Shown piece after piece: positions 10,257-19,517 of a stretch of DNA of 64,000 nt. Under the pieces are notes generated by a model that had not been told where the DNA came from, ran no database searches, and worked only from the letters and a program-made list of their open reading frames with translations. Origin of the DNA: Microbulbifer harenosus (lineage in GTDB: Bacteria; Pseudomonadota; Gammaproteobacteria; Pseudomonadales; Cellvibrionaceae); assembly GCF_005771435.1 (NCBI RefSeq), contig NZ_VANI01000011.1:62001-126000 (forward strand), read 5' to 3'. How positions within the stretch are numbered: position 1 is the first letter of the stretch; each line of letters starts with the position of its first letter. A program made the translations under genes and the position numbers.

Positions 10257-11087
10257 GTGGCCAGAGAAAAACCGTCGCAACGACAGAAACAGGCAAAAGG
10301 TAAACCGGCACTGCGCGGCGCGCGGGCACGGCCTGACCCGAATGCGGAGCCTCCATTAAGACCGCTGCGCGTGGTACTGCTGGGGGTGTTTTTGCTGACG
10401 GTGGCGGCGGGTGTCGGCTACAGCGCACGCTGGCTTTGGCAGCAGGTGCCCGCCGCGGAACTCAGCCGGGTGGATGCGCTGGAAAATGTGCGGGTGAAGG
10501 CCCCGTTCCGCGCGGTAACCGAACAGGAAGTGGAAGATATATTGCTGCCGTATTTGCAGCGCGGTTTTTTTTCATTGGATATCGACGGCATGCGTGCAGC
10601 GCTGTTGAGTAATCCGTGGATCGTGAACGCGGCGGTGAGCCGGCGCTGGCCAAACGGTGTCGAGGTGGCGGTAGAGGAAGCCGAACCGCTGGCAATTTGG
10701 GGCGGAGATCAGTTGTTGATTGCGAGCGGCGAATTGCTGCCGCGACCTGAAAATTTAAAAAACCTGCGCTTGCCGGAGCTTGCCGGCGACGCGGAGCTGG
10801 TGGAACGCATTATGGCCCAGTACCAGGCGCTGGCCGGGCTTTTGACCACCAAGGATATGGAAGTGCGCCGCCTGTCATTCGACGATCTGTCGGGCTGGCA
10901 GCTGGAACTGGTAAGCGGTATTCGCTTGCAACTGGGGCACGACGAATTGCTGGAGCGGGTAGGCCGCTTCCTGCGTCTGACCCGCGGCGTACTGGCGCCG
11001 CATCTGCAGAAAGTGGCCGGGGTGGATACCCGTTACAACAATGCAGTTGCGGTGCAGTGGAAAGAAAAAGACAAAACAGAAAACTGA
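10257..11087 (+). CDS. ftsQ: Cell division protein FtsQ
   Basis: FtsQ is a bitopic inner-membrane protein that links cytoplasmic and periplasmic divisome components. The 276-aa product has a basic cytoplasmic head, one transmembrane segment at about residues 38-58 (VVLLGVFLLTVAAGVG), a POTRA domain at about residues 65-135 including VEVAVEEAEPLAIWG, and the FtsQ/DivIB beta domain. The start is GTG 10257 with no strong Shine-Dalgarno. It follows murC by 18 bases and lies upstream of ftsA, separated from it by a repeat element. Confidence 0.9.
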   Translation: MAREKPSQRQKQAKGKPALRGARARPDPNAEPPLRPLRVVLLGVFLLTVAAGVGYSARWLWQQVPAAELSRVDALENVRVKAPFRAVTEQEVEDILLPYLQRGFFSLDIDGMRAALLSNPWIVNAAVSRRWPNGVEVAVEEAEPLAIWGGDQLLIASGELLPRPENLKNLRLPELAGDAELVERIMAQYQALAGLLTTKDMEVRRLSFDDLSGWQLELVSGIRLQLGHDELLERVGRFLRLTRGVLAPHLQKVAGVDTRYNNAVAVQWKEKDKTEN

Positions 11088-11091
11088 CAAC

Positions 11092-11236
11092 TGGGTGCCT
11101 CTAAAAATCGTAGCGAGCGGTTGGCTGGCGGTGGCCGCCGGAGCGGAGGCAGCGGAGTGTATAGCGCATACATGAGCATGCCGAGCACCGCCGGGCGCCG
11201 TCAGGCGAACGCGCAGTAGATTTTTAGATGTGCCCA
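11092..11236. repeat. Intergenic inverted-repeat element, family A, copy 1
   Basis: This roughly 145-bp element fills most of the ftsQ-ftsA gap. Its ends are imperfect inverted repeats, TGGGTGCCTCTAAAAATC at the left and GATTTTTAGATGTGCCCA at the right, matching at 15 of 18 positions. The interior is GC-rich and contains a short GTAT/ATAC hairpin. A shorter relative lies inverted at 19327-19405. The two share the end segments CGTAGCGAGCGG, CGTCAGGCG and CGCAGTAG. Confidence 0.75.
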
Positions 11237-11326
11237 ATAAAACAGGTAGATAAAAAGGTGGGTTTTCCCCTGATCCGACATGGCATATGTGGATCGGAGT
11301 GACTGTCCAGCGAGGTTGAAAATTCA

Positions 11327-12565
11327 ATGACACAAACAACGGAACCACGCATGGTCGTCGGTCTGGATATCGGTACATCCAAGGTCGTGGCGATTGTCGG
11401 TGAGGTGACCGGTAACGGCGAACTGAATATCGTCGGTATCGGCTCCCACCGCTCGACCGGTATGAAGCGGGGCGTGGTGGTGAATATCGAATCCACAGTG
11501 CAATCCATCCAGCGCGCGGTTGAGGAAGCGGAGCTGATGGCGGGATGCGAGATTCACTCTGTCTACGCCGGCATTGCCGGCAGCCATATCCGCAGTTTGA
11601 ACAGCCACGGCATCGTGGCGATCAAGGACCGCGAAGTTACCCAGCAGGATCTGGATCGTGTAATAGACGCTGCGCGTGCGGTGGCTATTCCCGCGGATCA
11701 AAAGATCCTGCACACCCTGCCGCAGGAATACCTGATCGACAGTCAGGAAGGGGTGAAGGAGCCGTTGGGCATGTCTGGGGTGCGCCTGGAAGCCAAGGTG
11801 CATTTGGTCAGCGGTGCGGTCAATGCAGCGCAAAATATCGAGAAGTGCATTCGCCGCTGCGGTCTGGAAGTGGAAGACATCATCCTTGAGCAGCTGGCTT
11901 CGAGCTACGCGGTGTTGACGGATGATGAAAAAGAACTGGGTGTATGCATGGTGGACATCGGTGGTGGCACCACTGATATCGCGGTGTTTACCGGCGGCTC
12001 CATCCGCCACACCGGTGTTATCCCCATTGCCGGCGATCAGGTGACCAACGACATCGCCATGGCGTTGCGCACACCGACACCGCATGCGGAAGAACTGAAA
12101 ATCAAGTATGCCTGTGCACTTGCCAAGCTGGCACGGGAAGGGGAAACCATCAAGGTGCCAAGCGTGGGCGACCGCGCACCGCGGGACCTGTCCCGCCAGG
12201 CGTTGGCGGAAGTGGTGGAACCCCGCTACGACGAGCTGTTCACATTGGTGCAGGCGGAATTGCGCCGCAGCGGTTTCGAAGACCTGTGTGCAGCGGGCAT
12301 CGTGCTCACTGGCGGCTCATCGAAAATGGAAGGGGCTGTGGAACTGGCCGAGGAAATTTTTCATATGCCGGTGCGTCTCGCGGTACCCCAGGGCATTGCC
12401 GGTTTGACCGACATTGTCAGCAATCCGATTTATTCCACTGGCGTTGGTCTGCTGATGTATGCGCTGAAATCGGAAGAGAACAAACGCAGTCGCCCGCGCG
12501 GCGAAGTGCGCAATGAAAATCAGTGGTGGGACAAGGTGAAACACTGGTTCAGAGGCAATCTTTAA
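11327..12565 (+). CDS. ftsA: Cell division protein FtsA
   Basis: FtsA is the actin-like ATPase that tethers FtsZ to the membrane. The 412-aa product shows the phosphate-1 loop VVGLDIGTSKV near residue 10, the SHI insertion region (ESTVQSIQRAVEEAE), the VDIGGGTTDIAV phosphate-2 motif near residue 210, and the LTGGSSKMEG adenosine motif near residue 326. The C-terminus (DKVKHWFRGNL) is a basic-hydrophobic amphipathic tail as expected for membrane targeting. GAGG lies 11 bases before the ATG. Confidence 0.97.
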   Translation: MTQTTEPRMVVGLDIGTSKVVAIVGEVTGNGELNIVGIGSHRSTGMKRGVVVNIESTVQSIQRAVEEAELMAGCEIHSVYAGIAGSHIRSLNSHGIVAIKDREVTQQDLDRVIDAARAVAIPADQKILHTLPQEYLIDSQEGVKEPLGMSGVRLEAKVHLVSGAVNAAQNIEKCIRRCGLEVEDIILEQLASSYAVLTDDEKELGVCMVDIGGGTTDIAVFTGGSIRHTGVIPIAGDQVTNDIAMALRTPTPHAEELKIKYACALAKLAREGETIKVPSVGDRAPRDLSRQALAEVVEPRYDELFTLVQAELRRSGFEDLCAAGIVLTGGSSKMEGAVELAEEIFHMPVRLAVPQGIAGLTDIVSNPIYSTGVGLLMYALKSEENKRSRPRGEVRNENQWWDKVKHWFRGNL

Positions 12566-12641
12566 CGCGATGCCTTTGGGCGGAAAATAATTACCGGGAT
12601 CGATAATTAAATTTGGACATGAGCAAAAAAGGGGAACAGCA

Positions 12642-13853
12642 ATGTTCGAACTCGTAGATAGCGTACAGGACAAGCCTGTCATCAAGGTGATCGGTGTGGG
12701 TGGCGGTGGCGGCAACGCCGTCAAGCACATGATCGCGTGCGATGTCGACGGTGTGGATTTTATCTGTGCTAACACCGACGCGCAGGCGCTGAAAGATGTG
12801 CAGGCGCACACCATTCTGCAACTGGGGAACACCATTACCCGCGGTCTGGGTGCCGGTGCCAACCCGGATGTGGGTCGCCAGTCCGCACTGGAAGATCGCG
12901 AGCGCATCGCCGAAGTGCTGACCGGTGCGGATATGGTTTTCATCACCGCCGGCATGGGCGGCGGCACCGGAACCGGCGGCGCTCCGATCGTGGCGGAAAT
13001 TGCCAAGGATCTGGGCATCCTCACCGTTGCGGTGGTTACCCGTCCGTTCATGATCGAGGGCCGCAAACGCGCGACCGTGGCGGAAGAGGGCATCCTCGAG
13101 CTCCGCGACAAGGTGGACTCCCTGATCACCATTCCCAACGATCGCCTGCTGGAAGTACTCGGCAACAAGATCACCATGAAGGCCGCCTACAAGGAGGCGG
13201 ACAATGTGCTGCTGGGCGCGGTCCAGGGGATCGCCGATCTGATGATCCGCCCGGGCATCATGAACGTGGACTTCGCCGATGTGCGCACCGTCATGTCCGA
13301 AATGGGGATGGCGATGATGGGTTCCGGCGCTGCCGTAGGTGAGAACCGCGCCCGCGAAGCGGCGGAGAAAGCGGTGCGCAGCCCGCTGCTGGACAACGTT
13401 AACCTGCAGGGCGCGCGCGGCATCCTGGTGAACATCATCACCGGTAGCGAGGAAGGCGGCTGTCAGGAGCTGACCCTGGGTGAATACTCAGAAGTTGGGC
13501 AGATTGTGCAGGAAATTGCCTCCGACGACGCCACCGTGGTGATCGGTACCGCAGTGGACGACAAGCTGGGCGACGAGATGCGCGTAACCGTGGTTGCCGC
13601 CGGTCTCGGCGAAGCGACCGCGCAGGTGGCTCGCCCCACCAAAGTGGTGGATAACACCAGCGCGCGCCGCGCGGAGACCCGCGAGACCATGCGTCCGGTA
13701 AGTAACGCGGAGCCAACCCGGGAAGTTCAGCAGGAGCTGCGCGCGAACCGTATGGACAGTGAGCGCAAGCCGCGTTCAATGCCGCCGCTGAACCCGGATC
13801 AGGACATGGAATACCTGGATATTCCCGCGTTTCTGCGCCGTCAGGCTGACTGA
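12642..13853 (+). CDS. ftsZ: Cell division GTPase FtsZ
   Basis: FtsZ is the tubulin-like GTPase that forms the division ring. The 403-aa product has VGGGGGNAVKHM at the N-terminus, the tubulin signature GGGTGTGGAP near residue 107, and a C-terminal conserved peptide DIPAFLRRQAD that would bind FtsA and ZipA. The linker before it is charged and rich in Arg, Glu and Pro, as is usual. A 76-base gap separates it from ftsA. Confidence 0.98.
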   Translation: MFELVDSVQDKPVIKVIGVGGGGGNAVKHMIACDVDGVDFICANTDAQALKDVQAHTILQLGNTITRGLGAGANPDVGRQSALEDRERIAEVLTGADMVFITAGMGGGTGTGGAPIVAEIAKDLGILTVAVVTRPFMIEGRKRATVAEEGILELRDKVDSLITIPNDRLLEVLGNKITMKAAYKEADNVLLGAVQGIADLMIRPGIMNVDFADVRTVMSEMGMAMMGSGAAVGENRAREAAEKAVRSPLLDNVNLQGARGILVNIITGSEEGGCQELTLGEYSEVGQIVQEIASDDATVVIGTAVDDKLGDEMRVTVVAAGLGEATAQVARPTKVVDNTSARRAETRETMRPVSNAEPTREVQQELRANRMDSERKPRSMPPLNPDQDMEYLDIPAFLRRQAD

Positions 13854-14310
13854 TCCGCCCCGGGGAGTGGGGGCGGAACATCTGCTCATGTCTTCTCCCG
13901 GCCGCAAGGCCGGGTCTCCGCCCTCCTTTTCGGGTGCGGAACCGATCGCCCGGATAAACGGTTCCGCTGGGTCAGGAAGAAGTTATGCATGCAGGGAAGC
14001 TCAATGTTCAGGCGAAATTCAGGGGCGCCATGGAAAATACTCGGTGACTGGCAGGTTTTTTGGCAAAAGTTAACACTTGTTAACCTTCGGAAAACCGACA
14101 GACGCGTACAATAAATGACAGCTCAGCGCGCTGGTTTGGCGTTGCAGTCTTCGCGCTGGGCTATGCTTGTAAAATCAGAGGCGGATTCGCCTGGCCAGAC
14201 CCCTGGATATGACTGAAGTTGTATCTGTGGTTTTGGCGGTAGTTTTCTGTTATTATTGCCGGCTCGCTGCGACCTGTGCGCAGTTTACCGACTTGGGAAC
14301 CTGGATATAG
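13854..14310. other. ftsZ-lpxC intergenic region with hairpins and a short palindrome
   Basis: No credible gene is seen in these 457 bases. It holds a GC hairpin with a GCAA tetraloop (CCCGGCC at 13897-13903 with GGCCGGG at 13908-13914), a nine-base-pair stem (13936-13944 with 13959-13967), and a perfect palindrome GTTAACA-CT-TGTTAAC at 14069-14084 that could be an operator. Possible -10 boxes for lpxC are TACAAT near 14107 and TATTAT at 14251-14256, but no convincing -35 box pairs with either. Confidence 0.5.
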
Positions 14311-15225
14311 ATGATCAAACAGCGCACTCTCAAAAATGCCATTCGCGCCACTGGCGTTGGTCTGCACACCGGTAAAAAGGTTGTTCTGACTCTGAAGCCG
14401 GCGCCAGTCAATAGCGGCATCGTGTTCCGTCGGGTCGATCTGGATCCGGTAGTTGAGATTGAAGCGCGTGCTGAAAACGTGGGCGACACCCTGCTTTCCA
14501 CCACGCTGGTGAAGGGCGACGTGCGCATCGCCACTGTTGAACATCTGTTGTCTGCGATGGCGGGGCTGGGTATCGACAATGCGATTGTCGAACTTTCTGC
14601 TCAGGAAGTACCGATCATGGACGGCAGTGCCGGTCCATTTGTTTTCCTTATCCAGTCTGCGGGTATTCAGGAGCAGGCCGCGCCAAAGAAATTCCTGCGG
14701 ATCAAGAAGCCGGTTACCGTAGAAGAGGGGGACAAGGTTGCCAGCTTCCTGCCATTCAACGGCTTCAAGGTGTCTTTCACCATTGACTTCGACCACCCGG
14801 TGTTCCAGGGCCGCAATCTGACATCCTCCGTGGACTTTTCCAGCACCTCCTTCGTGAAGGAAGTGAGCCGCGCGCGCACCTTTGGCTTCATGCATGAAAT
14901 CGAGTACCTGCGCTCCAAGGGTCTGGTCCAGGGTGGCAGTGTGGACAACGCGATCGTGATCGATCAGTACCGGATCCTCAACGAAGGCGGTCTGCGCTAC
15001 GAAGACGAATTCGTAAAGCACAAGATTCTCGATGCCATCGGCGACCTGTACCTGCTGGGTACCAGTGTCATCGGTGAGTTCAAGGCGTTCAAATCCGGCC
15101 ACGCGCTGAACAATAAGTCTCTGCGCACCCTGATGGCGCAGGAAGACGCCTGGGAAATGGTGACGTTTGAAGGCGAGCAGGAAGAGGCGCCAATCTCATA
15201 CGTCAAACCGATCCTGGCGGTGTAA
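14311..15225 (+). CDS. lpxC: UDP-3-O-acyl-N-acetylglucosamine deacetylase LpxC
   Basis: LpxC catalyses the committed, zinc-dependent deacetylation step of lipid A synthesis. The 304-aa product has the expected metal and catalytic residues: His in EHLLSAMAG near residue 79, His and Asp in [15 protein letters not shown] near residues 238-242, and the general-acid His in SGHALNN near residue 265. It closes the dcw cluster and is followed immediately by an intrinsic terminator. Confidence 0.97.
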   Translation: MIKQRTLKNAIRATGVGLHTGKKVVLTLKPAPVNSGIVFRRVDLDPVVEIEARAENVGDTLLSTTLVKGDVRIATVEHLLSAMAGLGIDNAIVELSAQEVPIMDGSAGPFVFLIQSAGIQEQAAPKKFLRIKKPVTVEEGDKVASFLPFNGFKVSFTIDFDHPVFQGRNLTSSVDFSSTSFVKEVSRARTFGFMHEIEYLRSKGLVQGGSVDNAIVIDQYRILNEGGLRYEDEFVKHKILDAIGDLYLLGTSVIGEFKAFKSGHALNNKSLRTLMAQEDAWEMVTFEGEQEEAPISYVKPILAV

Positions 15226-15234
15226 ACAATCAGT

Positions 15235-15263
15235 AAAGCCGGCACCCAACTGCCGGCTTTTTT
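15235..15263 (+). terminator. Intrinsic terminator after lpxC
   Basis: A ten-base-pair stem, AAAGCCGGCA paired with TGCCGGCTTT around a six-base loop, is followed by a run of T. It lies ten bases after the lpxC stop and should end the dcw transcript. Confidence 0.9.
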
Positions 15264-15487
15264 ACACAATTATTTTTCGTACTTGCCGTGCAATGTGACC
15301 CTTGTGCGGAATTGTGCGTTTGTAAACTTTTTGTGTTGCCAATTGCTGTTACATTGGCGGCATCAGGCCAACAGGATGGCCAGGGGCGCAGCAGGACGCG
15401 ACAGCCCGGCGCCGGATGGGGAGAACAGCCCGAATCCGGTGAGCAAGCAAGACAACAACAAAATGTCGCAGATCTAGCACGCCTGAT

Positions 15488-16426
15488 ATGAAAGTAATTC
15501 TGGTCAGTGAGCGCGGAGGAATCTCCCGCAGCTTCAATTTTGGTGGACTGAGCAAAGCCCTGCTCAGCCTCTGCCTGCTTGGTCTGCCCGTCGGCGCGCT
15601 GTGGATTGGCGTCAACTTGCCGGCGGCGGAGTCCGATGTCTTCGATTCCCGCGCAGTAAAAGCCTGGAACAAAGCCCTGCGCAAGCAACAGGAAGATATC
15701 AGCGAGGCCGACCGCCAGGCCCGCGAACAGCTCACTGCGCTGACCGTCAAACTGGCGGAAATGCAGGCGCGCCTTACCCGTCTCGATGCTCTCGGCGAGC
15801 GCCTCACCACTCTGGCCAAGATGGACGAAGGCGAGTTCCAGTTTGGCAGCACGCCTGCCGTGGGCGGTCCGGAAGATCCGGGTATTACCGGTGCCGGCGA
15901 TCTGCCATACCAGCCTCCGGAATTCCTTGCGGCGATCGGCGAACTGTCGGATCAGATCGAAGACCGCCAGATGCAGCTCACCACCCTGGATACCCTGCTG
16001 TCGAACCGCCAGTTACAGGACGAGCAGTTTATTGCCGGTCGCCCCATTTCCCGCGGTTGGATGTCGTCCCGCTATGGCTATCGCACCGACCCGTTCAGTG
16101 GCCGCCGCTCCTGGCACAAGGGGGTGGATTTTGCCGGCAAGAGCGGCTCCGACGTCGTGTCCGTGGCCGCGGGTGTAGTGACTTGGGCGGAAGACCGCAA
16201 CGGCTACGGCCAGCTGGTGGAAATCAACCACGGCAACGGCTACAAAACCCGCTATGGACACAACAGTGAACTCAAGGTGAAGTTGGGTGATGTGGTCAAG
16301 AAAGGCCAGGTTATCGCTCTGATGGGTTCCAGTGGCCGCTCCACTGGCCCGCATGTTCATTTCGAAGTCTACAAAAACAACCGCCCGGTAGACCCCGCCA
16401 CCTATATCCGCCGCACCGGCAGATAA
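15488..16426 (+). CDS. Membrane-anchored M23 family metallopeptidase (LytM/NlpD-type)
   Basis: This is a probable peptidoglycan endopeptidase or regulator of envelope hydrolysis. The 312-aa protein has a single hydrophobic N-terminal segment at about residues 20-40, a coiled-coil-like region at about 55-105 (many Lys, Gln and Glu), and a C-terminal M23 domain. The zinc site appears intact, with HKGVDF (HxxxD) near residue 212 and HVHFE (HxH) near residue 288, so the domain may be catalytically active. It lies between lpxC and secA. Many gammaproteobacteria have a peptidase of this type here. The exact substrate cannot be told from sequence. Confidence 0.88.
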   Translation: MKVILVSERGGISRSFNFGGLSKALLSLCLLGLPVGALWIGVNLPAAESDVFDSRAVKAWNKALRKQQEDISEADRQAREQLTALTVKLAEMQARLTRLDALGERLTTLAKMDEGEFQFGSTPAVGGPEDPGITGAGDLPYQPPEFLAAIGELSDQIEDRQMQLTTLDTLLSNRQLQDEQFIAGRPISRGWMSSRYGYRTDPFSGRRSWHKGVDFAGKSGSDVVSVAAGVVTWAEDRNGYGQLVEINHGNGYKTRYGHNSELKVKLGDVVKKGQVIALMGSSGRSTGPHVHFEVYKNNRPVDPATYIRRTGR

Positions 16427-16594
16427 CAACTATTCTCTATCATTGCGCGGCAGGAGGCTTGCAATCCTGCTTTGGCGCCCGCAGTTTCCTATACGGTTGC
16501 GGCGCCCGGCACCTTCCTGTTTACTTGCACCCTTTCACGCGGCCCCAAGCGCCGGGAGCGCGGGTACACTCAGCTTTAATGTGGTTTCTGAATA

Positions 16595-19330
16595 ATGATT
16601 GGCAAACTGATAAAGACGGTCTTCGGCTCAAAAAATGACCGCGAACTCAAGCGCATGCGCAAGGCCGTGGCGAAAATCAATGCGCTGGAAGAGGAATACA
16701 AAGGGCTCGACGACGCCGCGCTGAAAGCCAAGACCGATGAATTCAGAGCGCGTCTGGAGAAAGGCGAAACACTGGATCAGCTGCTTCCGGAGGCATTTTC
16801 CGCCGTGCGCGAGGCCAGCGCCCGTACCCTGGGACTGCGTCACTTCGACGTGCAGATGATCGGTGGTATGACCCTGCACGAAGGTCGCATCGCAGAAATG
16901 CGCACCGGTGAGGGTAAAACTCTGGTGGCGACCCTGCCTGCTTACCTCAACGCGCTGGAAGGTAAGGGCGTGCACATTGTGACCGTGAATGACTACCTCG
17001 CCAGTCGCGACGCCAACTGGATGCGCCCTGTATACGAGTTCCTCGGCCTCACTGTGGGTATCGTGGTGTCCCAGCAACATCCACTGGAGAAGCGTGCGGC
17101 CTACGAGGCGGACATCACTTACGGTACCAATAATGAATTCGGCTTCGACTACCTGCGCGACAACATGGTGCTGCGCAAGGAAGACCGGGTTCAGCGCCCG
17201 CAGAATTTCGCCATCGTCGATGAGGTGGACTCCATCCTGATCGACGAGGCGCGCACACCGCTGATCATTTCCGGTCAGGCGGAGGATTCCTCACACCTGT
17301 ACAGGGCCATGAACAAGCTGGTGCCGCAGTTGCAGCGCGCGGAGGAAGGTGGTGAAGGTCATTACACCGTGGATGAGAAGAGCCGCCAGGTGGAAATGAC
17401 CGAAGACGGACACCAACTGGTCGAAGACCTGCTGGTGCGCAACGGCCTGCTGCGCGACGGTGAATCCCTGTATGCGCCGGGCAACCTGGGGCTTATGCAC
17501 CACGTCAACGCCGCTCTGCGCGCCCATGTGCTGTTCAACAAGGATGTGGACTACATCGTGCAGAACGGTCAGGTGGTGCTGATCGACGAACACACCGGCC
17601 GTACCATGCCTGGCCGCCGCCTGTCCGAGGGCCTGCACCAGGCGCTGGAAGCGAAGGAAAACGTGCAGATCCAGAGCGAGAGCCAGACCCTGGCCTCCAC
17701 TACCTTCCAGAACCTGTTCCGCTTCTATCCAAAACTCGCCGGTATGACCGGTACCGCGGATACCGAAGCTTTTGAATTCCGTCAGATCTACGGTCTCGAC
17801 GTCGTAGTCATCCCCACCAATCGCGAAAAGCAGCGGCAGGACCTCAACGACCTGGTATACCTCACCAAGGAAGAAAAGCTCGAGGCCATTATTGAGGACA
17901 TCAAATACTGCCGCGAGAAAAACGCCCCGATACTGGTAGGCACCGCGTCCATTGAAACCTCCGAGGAAATGTCGCGCCTGCTGCAGAAGGCCAAGATCGA
18001 ACACCAGGTGCTGAACGCCAAATACCACGAGCGTGAGGCGCACATCATCGCCCAGGCTGGTCGCCCGGGGACTGTGACCATCGCCACTAACATGGCCGGT
18101 CGCGGCACCGACATCGTACTCGGCGGCAACTGGGAAGCGGATGTTGAAGACCTGCAACAACGCGAAGGCCGTGAAGCCAACGCCGAGGAAATCGCGGCGA
18201 TCAAGGCCGAGTGGCAGAAGCGCCACGATACCGTCATTGAGGCCGGTGGCCTGCACATCATCGGCACCGAACGGCACGAGTCCCGTCGTATCGACAACCA
18301 GCTGCGCGGCCGCGCTGGCCGTCAGGGCGACCCGGGGATGACCCGTTTCTACTTGTCTCTGGAAGACAACCTGATGCGCATCTTCGCCTCCGACCGGGTG
18401 AAGAACTTCATGCAGATGCTGGGGATGGAGCGCGGCGAGGCCATTGAGCACCGCATGGTTTCCAACGCCATCGAGAAGGCGCAGCGCCGGGTGGAAGGCC
18501 GCAACTTCGACATCCGCAAGCAACTGCTGGAGTACGACGACGTCGCCAACGACCAGCGCCAGGTCATCTACTCTCAGCGCAACGAGCTGCTGGAAGCAGA
18601 AAGCATCAGCGATACCGTCACCGCCATCCGCGAGGATGTGGTAAACGACCTTATCTCCACCTATGTGCCGCCACAGAGTGTGGAGGAGCAATGGGACATC
18701 CCCGCGCTGGAGCAACAGCTGGCGTCGGAGCTGGGTCTGCAACTGCCGGTCAAGCAGTGGCTTGACGAAGACCGCACCCTGCACGAGGAAAGCCTGCGGG
18801 AAAAAATTGTTACAGAAGCACAACAGGCCTACCAACAGAAGCTTGCGCGCATTGCCGAAAGTACCGGTGACGCCAACCTGATGCCAACAATCGAGCGCCA
18901 GGTCATGTTGCAGGTGCTGGACCAGTTGTGGAAAGATCATCTCTCCAGCATGGATCACCTGCGCGCCGGTATCGGCCTGCGCGCCTATGCCAACAAGAAC
19001 CCAAAACAGGAATTCAAGCGCGAATCCTTCCACCTGTTCCAGGGGCTGCTGGACAACCTCAAGCACGAAGTGGTGCGTGTGCTGGCTCACGTTGAGCCCA
19101 TGACCCGCGAGCAGATGGAAGAAATGGAGCAGCGCCGCATCGAAGCCCAGCGCCGCCAGCAGCTGGAGCTGCAACACGCGCAGGCCTCTGCCATGCCGCA
19201 GGCGGAAGAGGCCACAGATGGCGAACCGGCCCGCCGCGGCCCGCGCGTCGGGCGCAACGACCCCTGCCCCTGTGGTTCCGGCAAAAAGTACAAGCAGTGC
19301 CACGGCAGGCTGACTTCTTCTGCTACCTGA
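16595..19330 (+). CDS. secA: Preprotein translocase ATPase SecA
   Basis: SecA is the motor ATPase that drives preproteins through SecYEG. The 911-aa product is near the E. coli length. It has the Walker A motif [13 protein letters not shown] near residue 104, the DEAD-like motif [16 protein letters not shown] near residue 209, the second helicase domain with [13 protein letters not shown] near residue 568, and the C-terminal zinc and SecB-binding motif [14 protein letters not shown]. The 168-base upstream gap holds two GC-rich hairpins, including GCAGGA/TCCTGC at about 16449-16470. The stop codon lies inside a family A repeat. Confidence 0.98.
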   Translation: MIGKLIKTVFGSKNDRELKRMRKAVAKINALEEEYKGLDDAALKAKTDEFRARLEKGETLDQLLPEAFSAVREASARTLGLRHFDVQMIGGMTLHEGRIAEMRTGEGKTLVATLPAYLNALEGKGVHIVTVNDYLASRDANWMRPVYEFLGLTVGIVVSQQHPLEKRAAYEADITYGTNNEFGFDYLRDNMVLRKEDRVQRPQNFAIVDEVDSILIDEARTPLIISGQAEDSSHLYRAMNKLVPQLQRAEEGGEGHYTVDEKSRQVEMTEDGHQLVEDLLVRNGLLRDGESLYAPGNLGLMHHVNAALRAHVLFNKDVDYIVQNGQVVLIDEHTGRTMPGRRLSEGLHQALEAKENVQIQSESQTLASTTFQNLFRFYPKLAGMTGTADTEAFEFRQIYGLDVVVIPTNREKQRQDLNDLVYLTKEEKLEAIIEDIKYCREKNAPILVGTASIETSEEMSRLLQKAKIEHQVLNAKYHEREAHIIAQAGRPGTVTIATNMAGRGTDIVLGGNWEADVEDLQQREGREANAEEIAAIKAEWQKRHDTVIEAGGLHIIGTERHESRRIDNQLRGRAGRQGDPGMTRFYLSLEDNLMRIFASDRVKNFMQMLGMERGEAIEHRMVSNAIEKAQRRVEGRNFDIRKQLLEYDDVANDQRQVIYSQRNELLEAESISDTVTAIREDVVNDLISTYVPPQSVEEQWDIPALEQQLASELGLQLPVKQWLDEDRTLHEESLREKIVTEAQQAYQQKLARIAESTGDANLMPTIERQVMLQVLDQLWKDHLSSMDHLRAGIGLRAYANKNPKQEFKRESFHLFQGLLDNLKHEVVRVLAHVEPMTREQMEEMEQRRIEAQRRQQLELQHAQASAMPQAEEATDGEPARRGPRVGRNDPCPCGSGKKYKQCHGRLTSSAT

Positions 19331-19405
19331 AAACTACTGCGCAGGCGCCTGACGGTGTCCGGCGGTCCTGGTAGGCTGCCAACCGCCCGCTCGCTACGTT
19401 TTCAG
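19327..19405. repeat. Intergenic inverted-repeat element, family A, copy 2
   Basis: This 79-base element starts at the secA stop codon and ends in complementary CTGAAAAC and GTTTTCAG. In reverse complement it aligns with the ends of the element at 11092-11236: CTGAAAACGTAGCGAGCGG at one end and CGTCAGGCG followed by CGCAGTAGTTTTCAG at the other. The middle is shorter than in copy 1. Confidence 0.75.
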
Positions 19406-19423
19406 AAGTTCTTTTTCATTCAA

Positions 19424-19456
19424 AAAAGGCCCGCGGAGATTTCCGCGGGCCTTTTT
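19424..19456 (+). terminator. Intrinsic terminator after secA
   Basis: GGCCCGCGGA pairs with TCCGCGGGCC around a short loop, preceded by a run of A and followed by TTTTT. With a T-run on both strands it could act in either direction. It ends the secA transcript and separates it from argJ. Confidence 0.9.
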
Positions 19457-19475
19457 GTTTGGCGCATCCCGTTTA

Positions 19476-19481
19476 TATAAT
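19476..19481 (+). promoter_or_regulatory. Candidate -10 box for argJ
   Basis: A perfect TATAAT lies 36 bases before the argJ ATG. The best -35 match at 17-base spacing falls in the T-run of the secA terminator and is weak, so only the -10 box is claimed. Confidence 0.4.
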
Positions 19482-19517
19482 TCCGCCCCGTTTGTTCAAC
19501 TCACAAGGCCAACGATC

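Noticed and set aside
13867..14073. A 68-codon frame in the ftsZ-lpxC gap
   Set aside because: It covers hairpins, has no ribosome site and shows low-complexity composition.
15230..15688. A minus-strand frame between lpxC and the M23 peptidase, considered as the DUF721 or SecM-like gene sometimes found here
   Set aside because: Its sequence is Cys-rich and unlike DUF721 or SecM, and it overlaps the terminator and the M23 gene.
17291..19303. A 670-codon minus-strand open frame inside secA
   Set aside because: It is an antisense shadow of a highly conserved gene and has no family signature.
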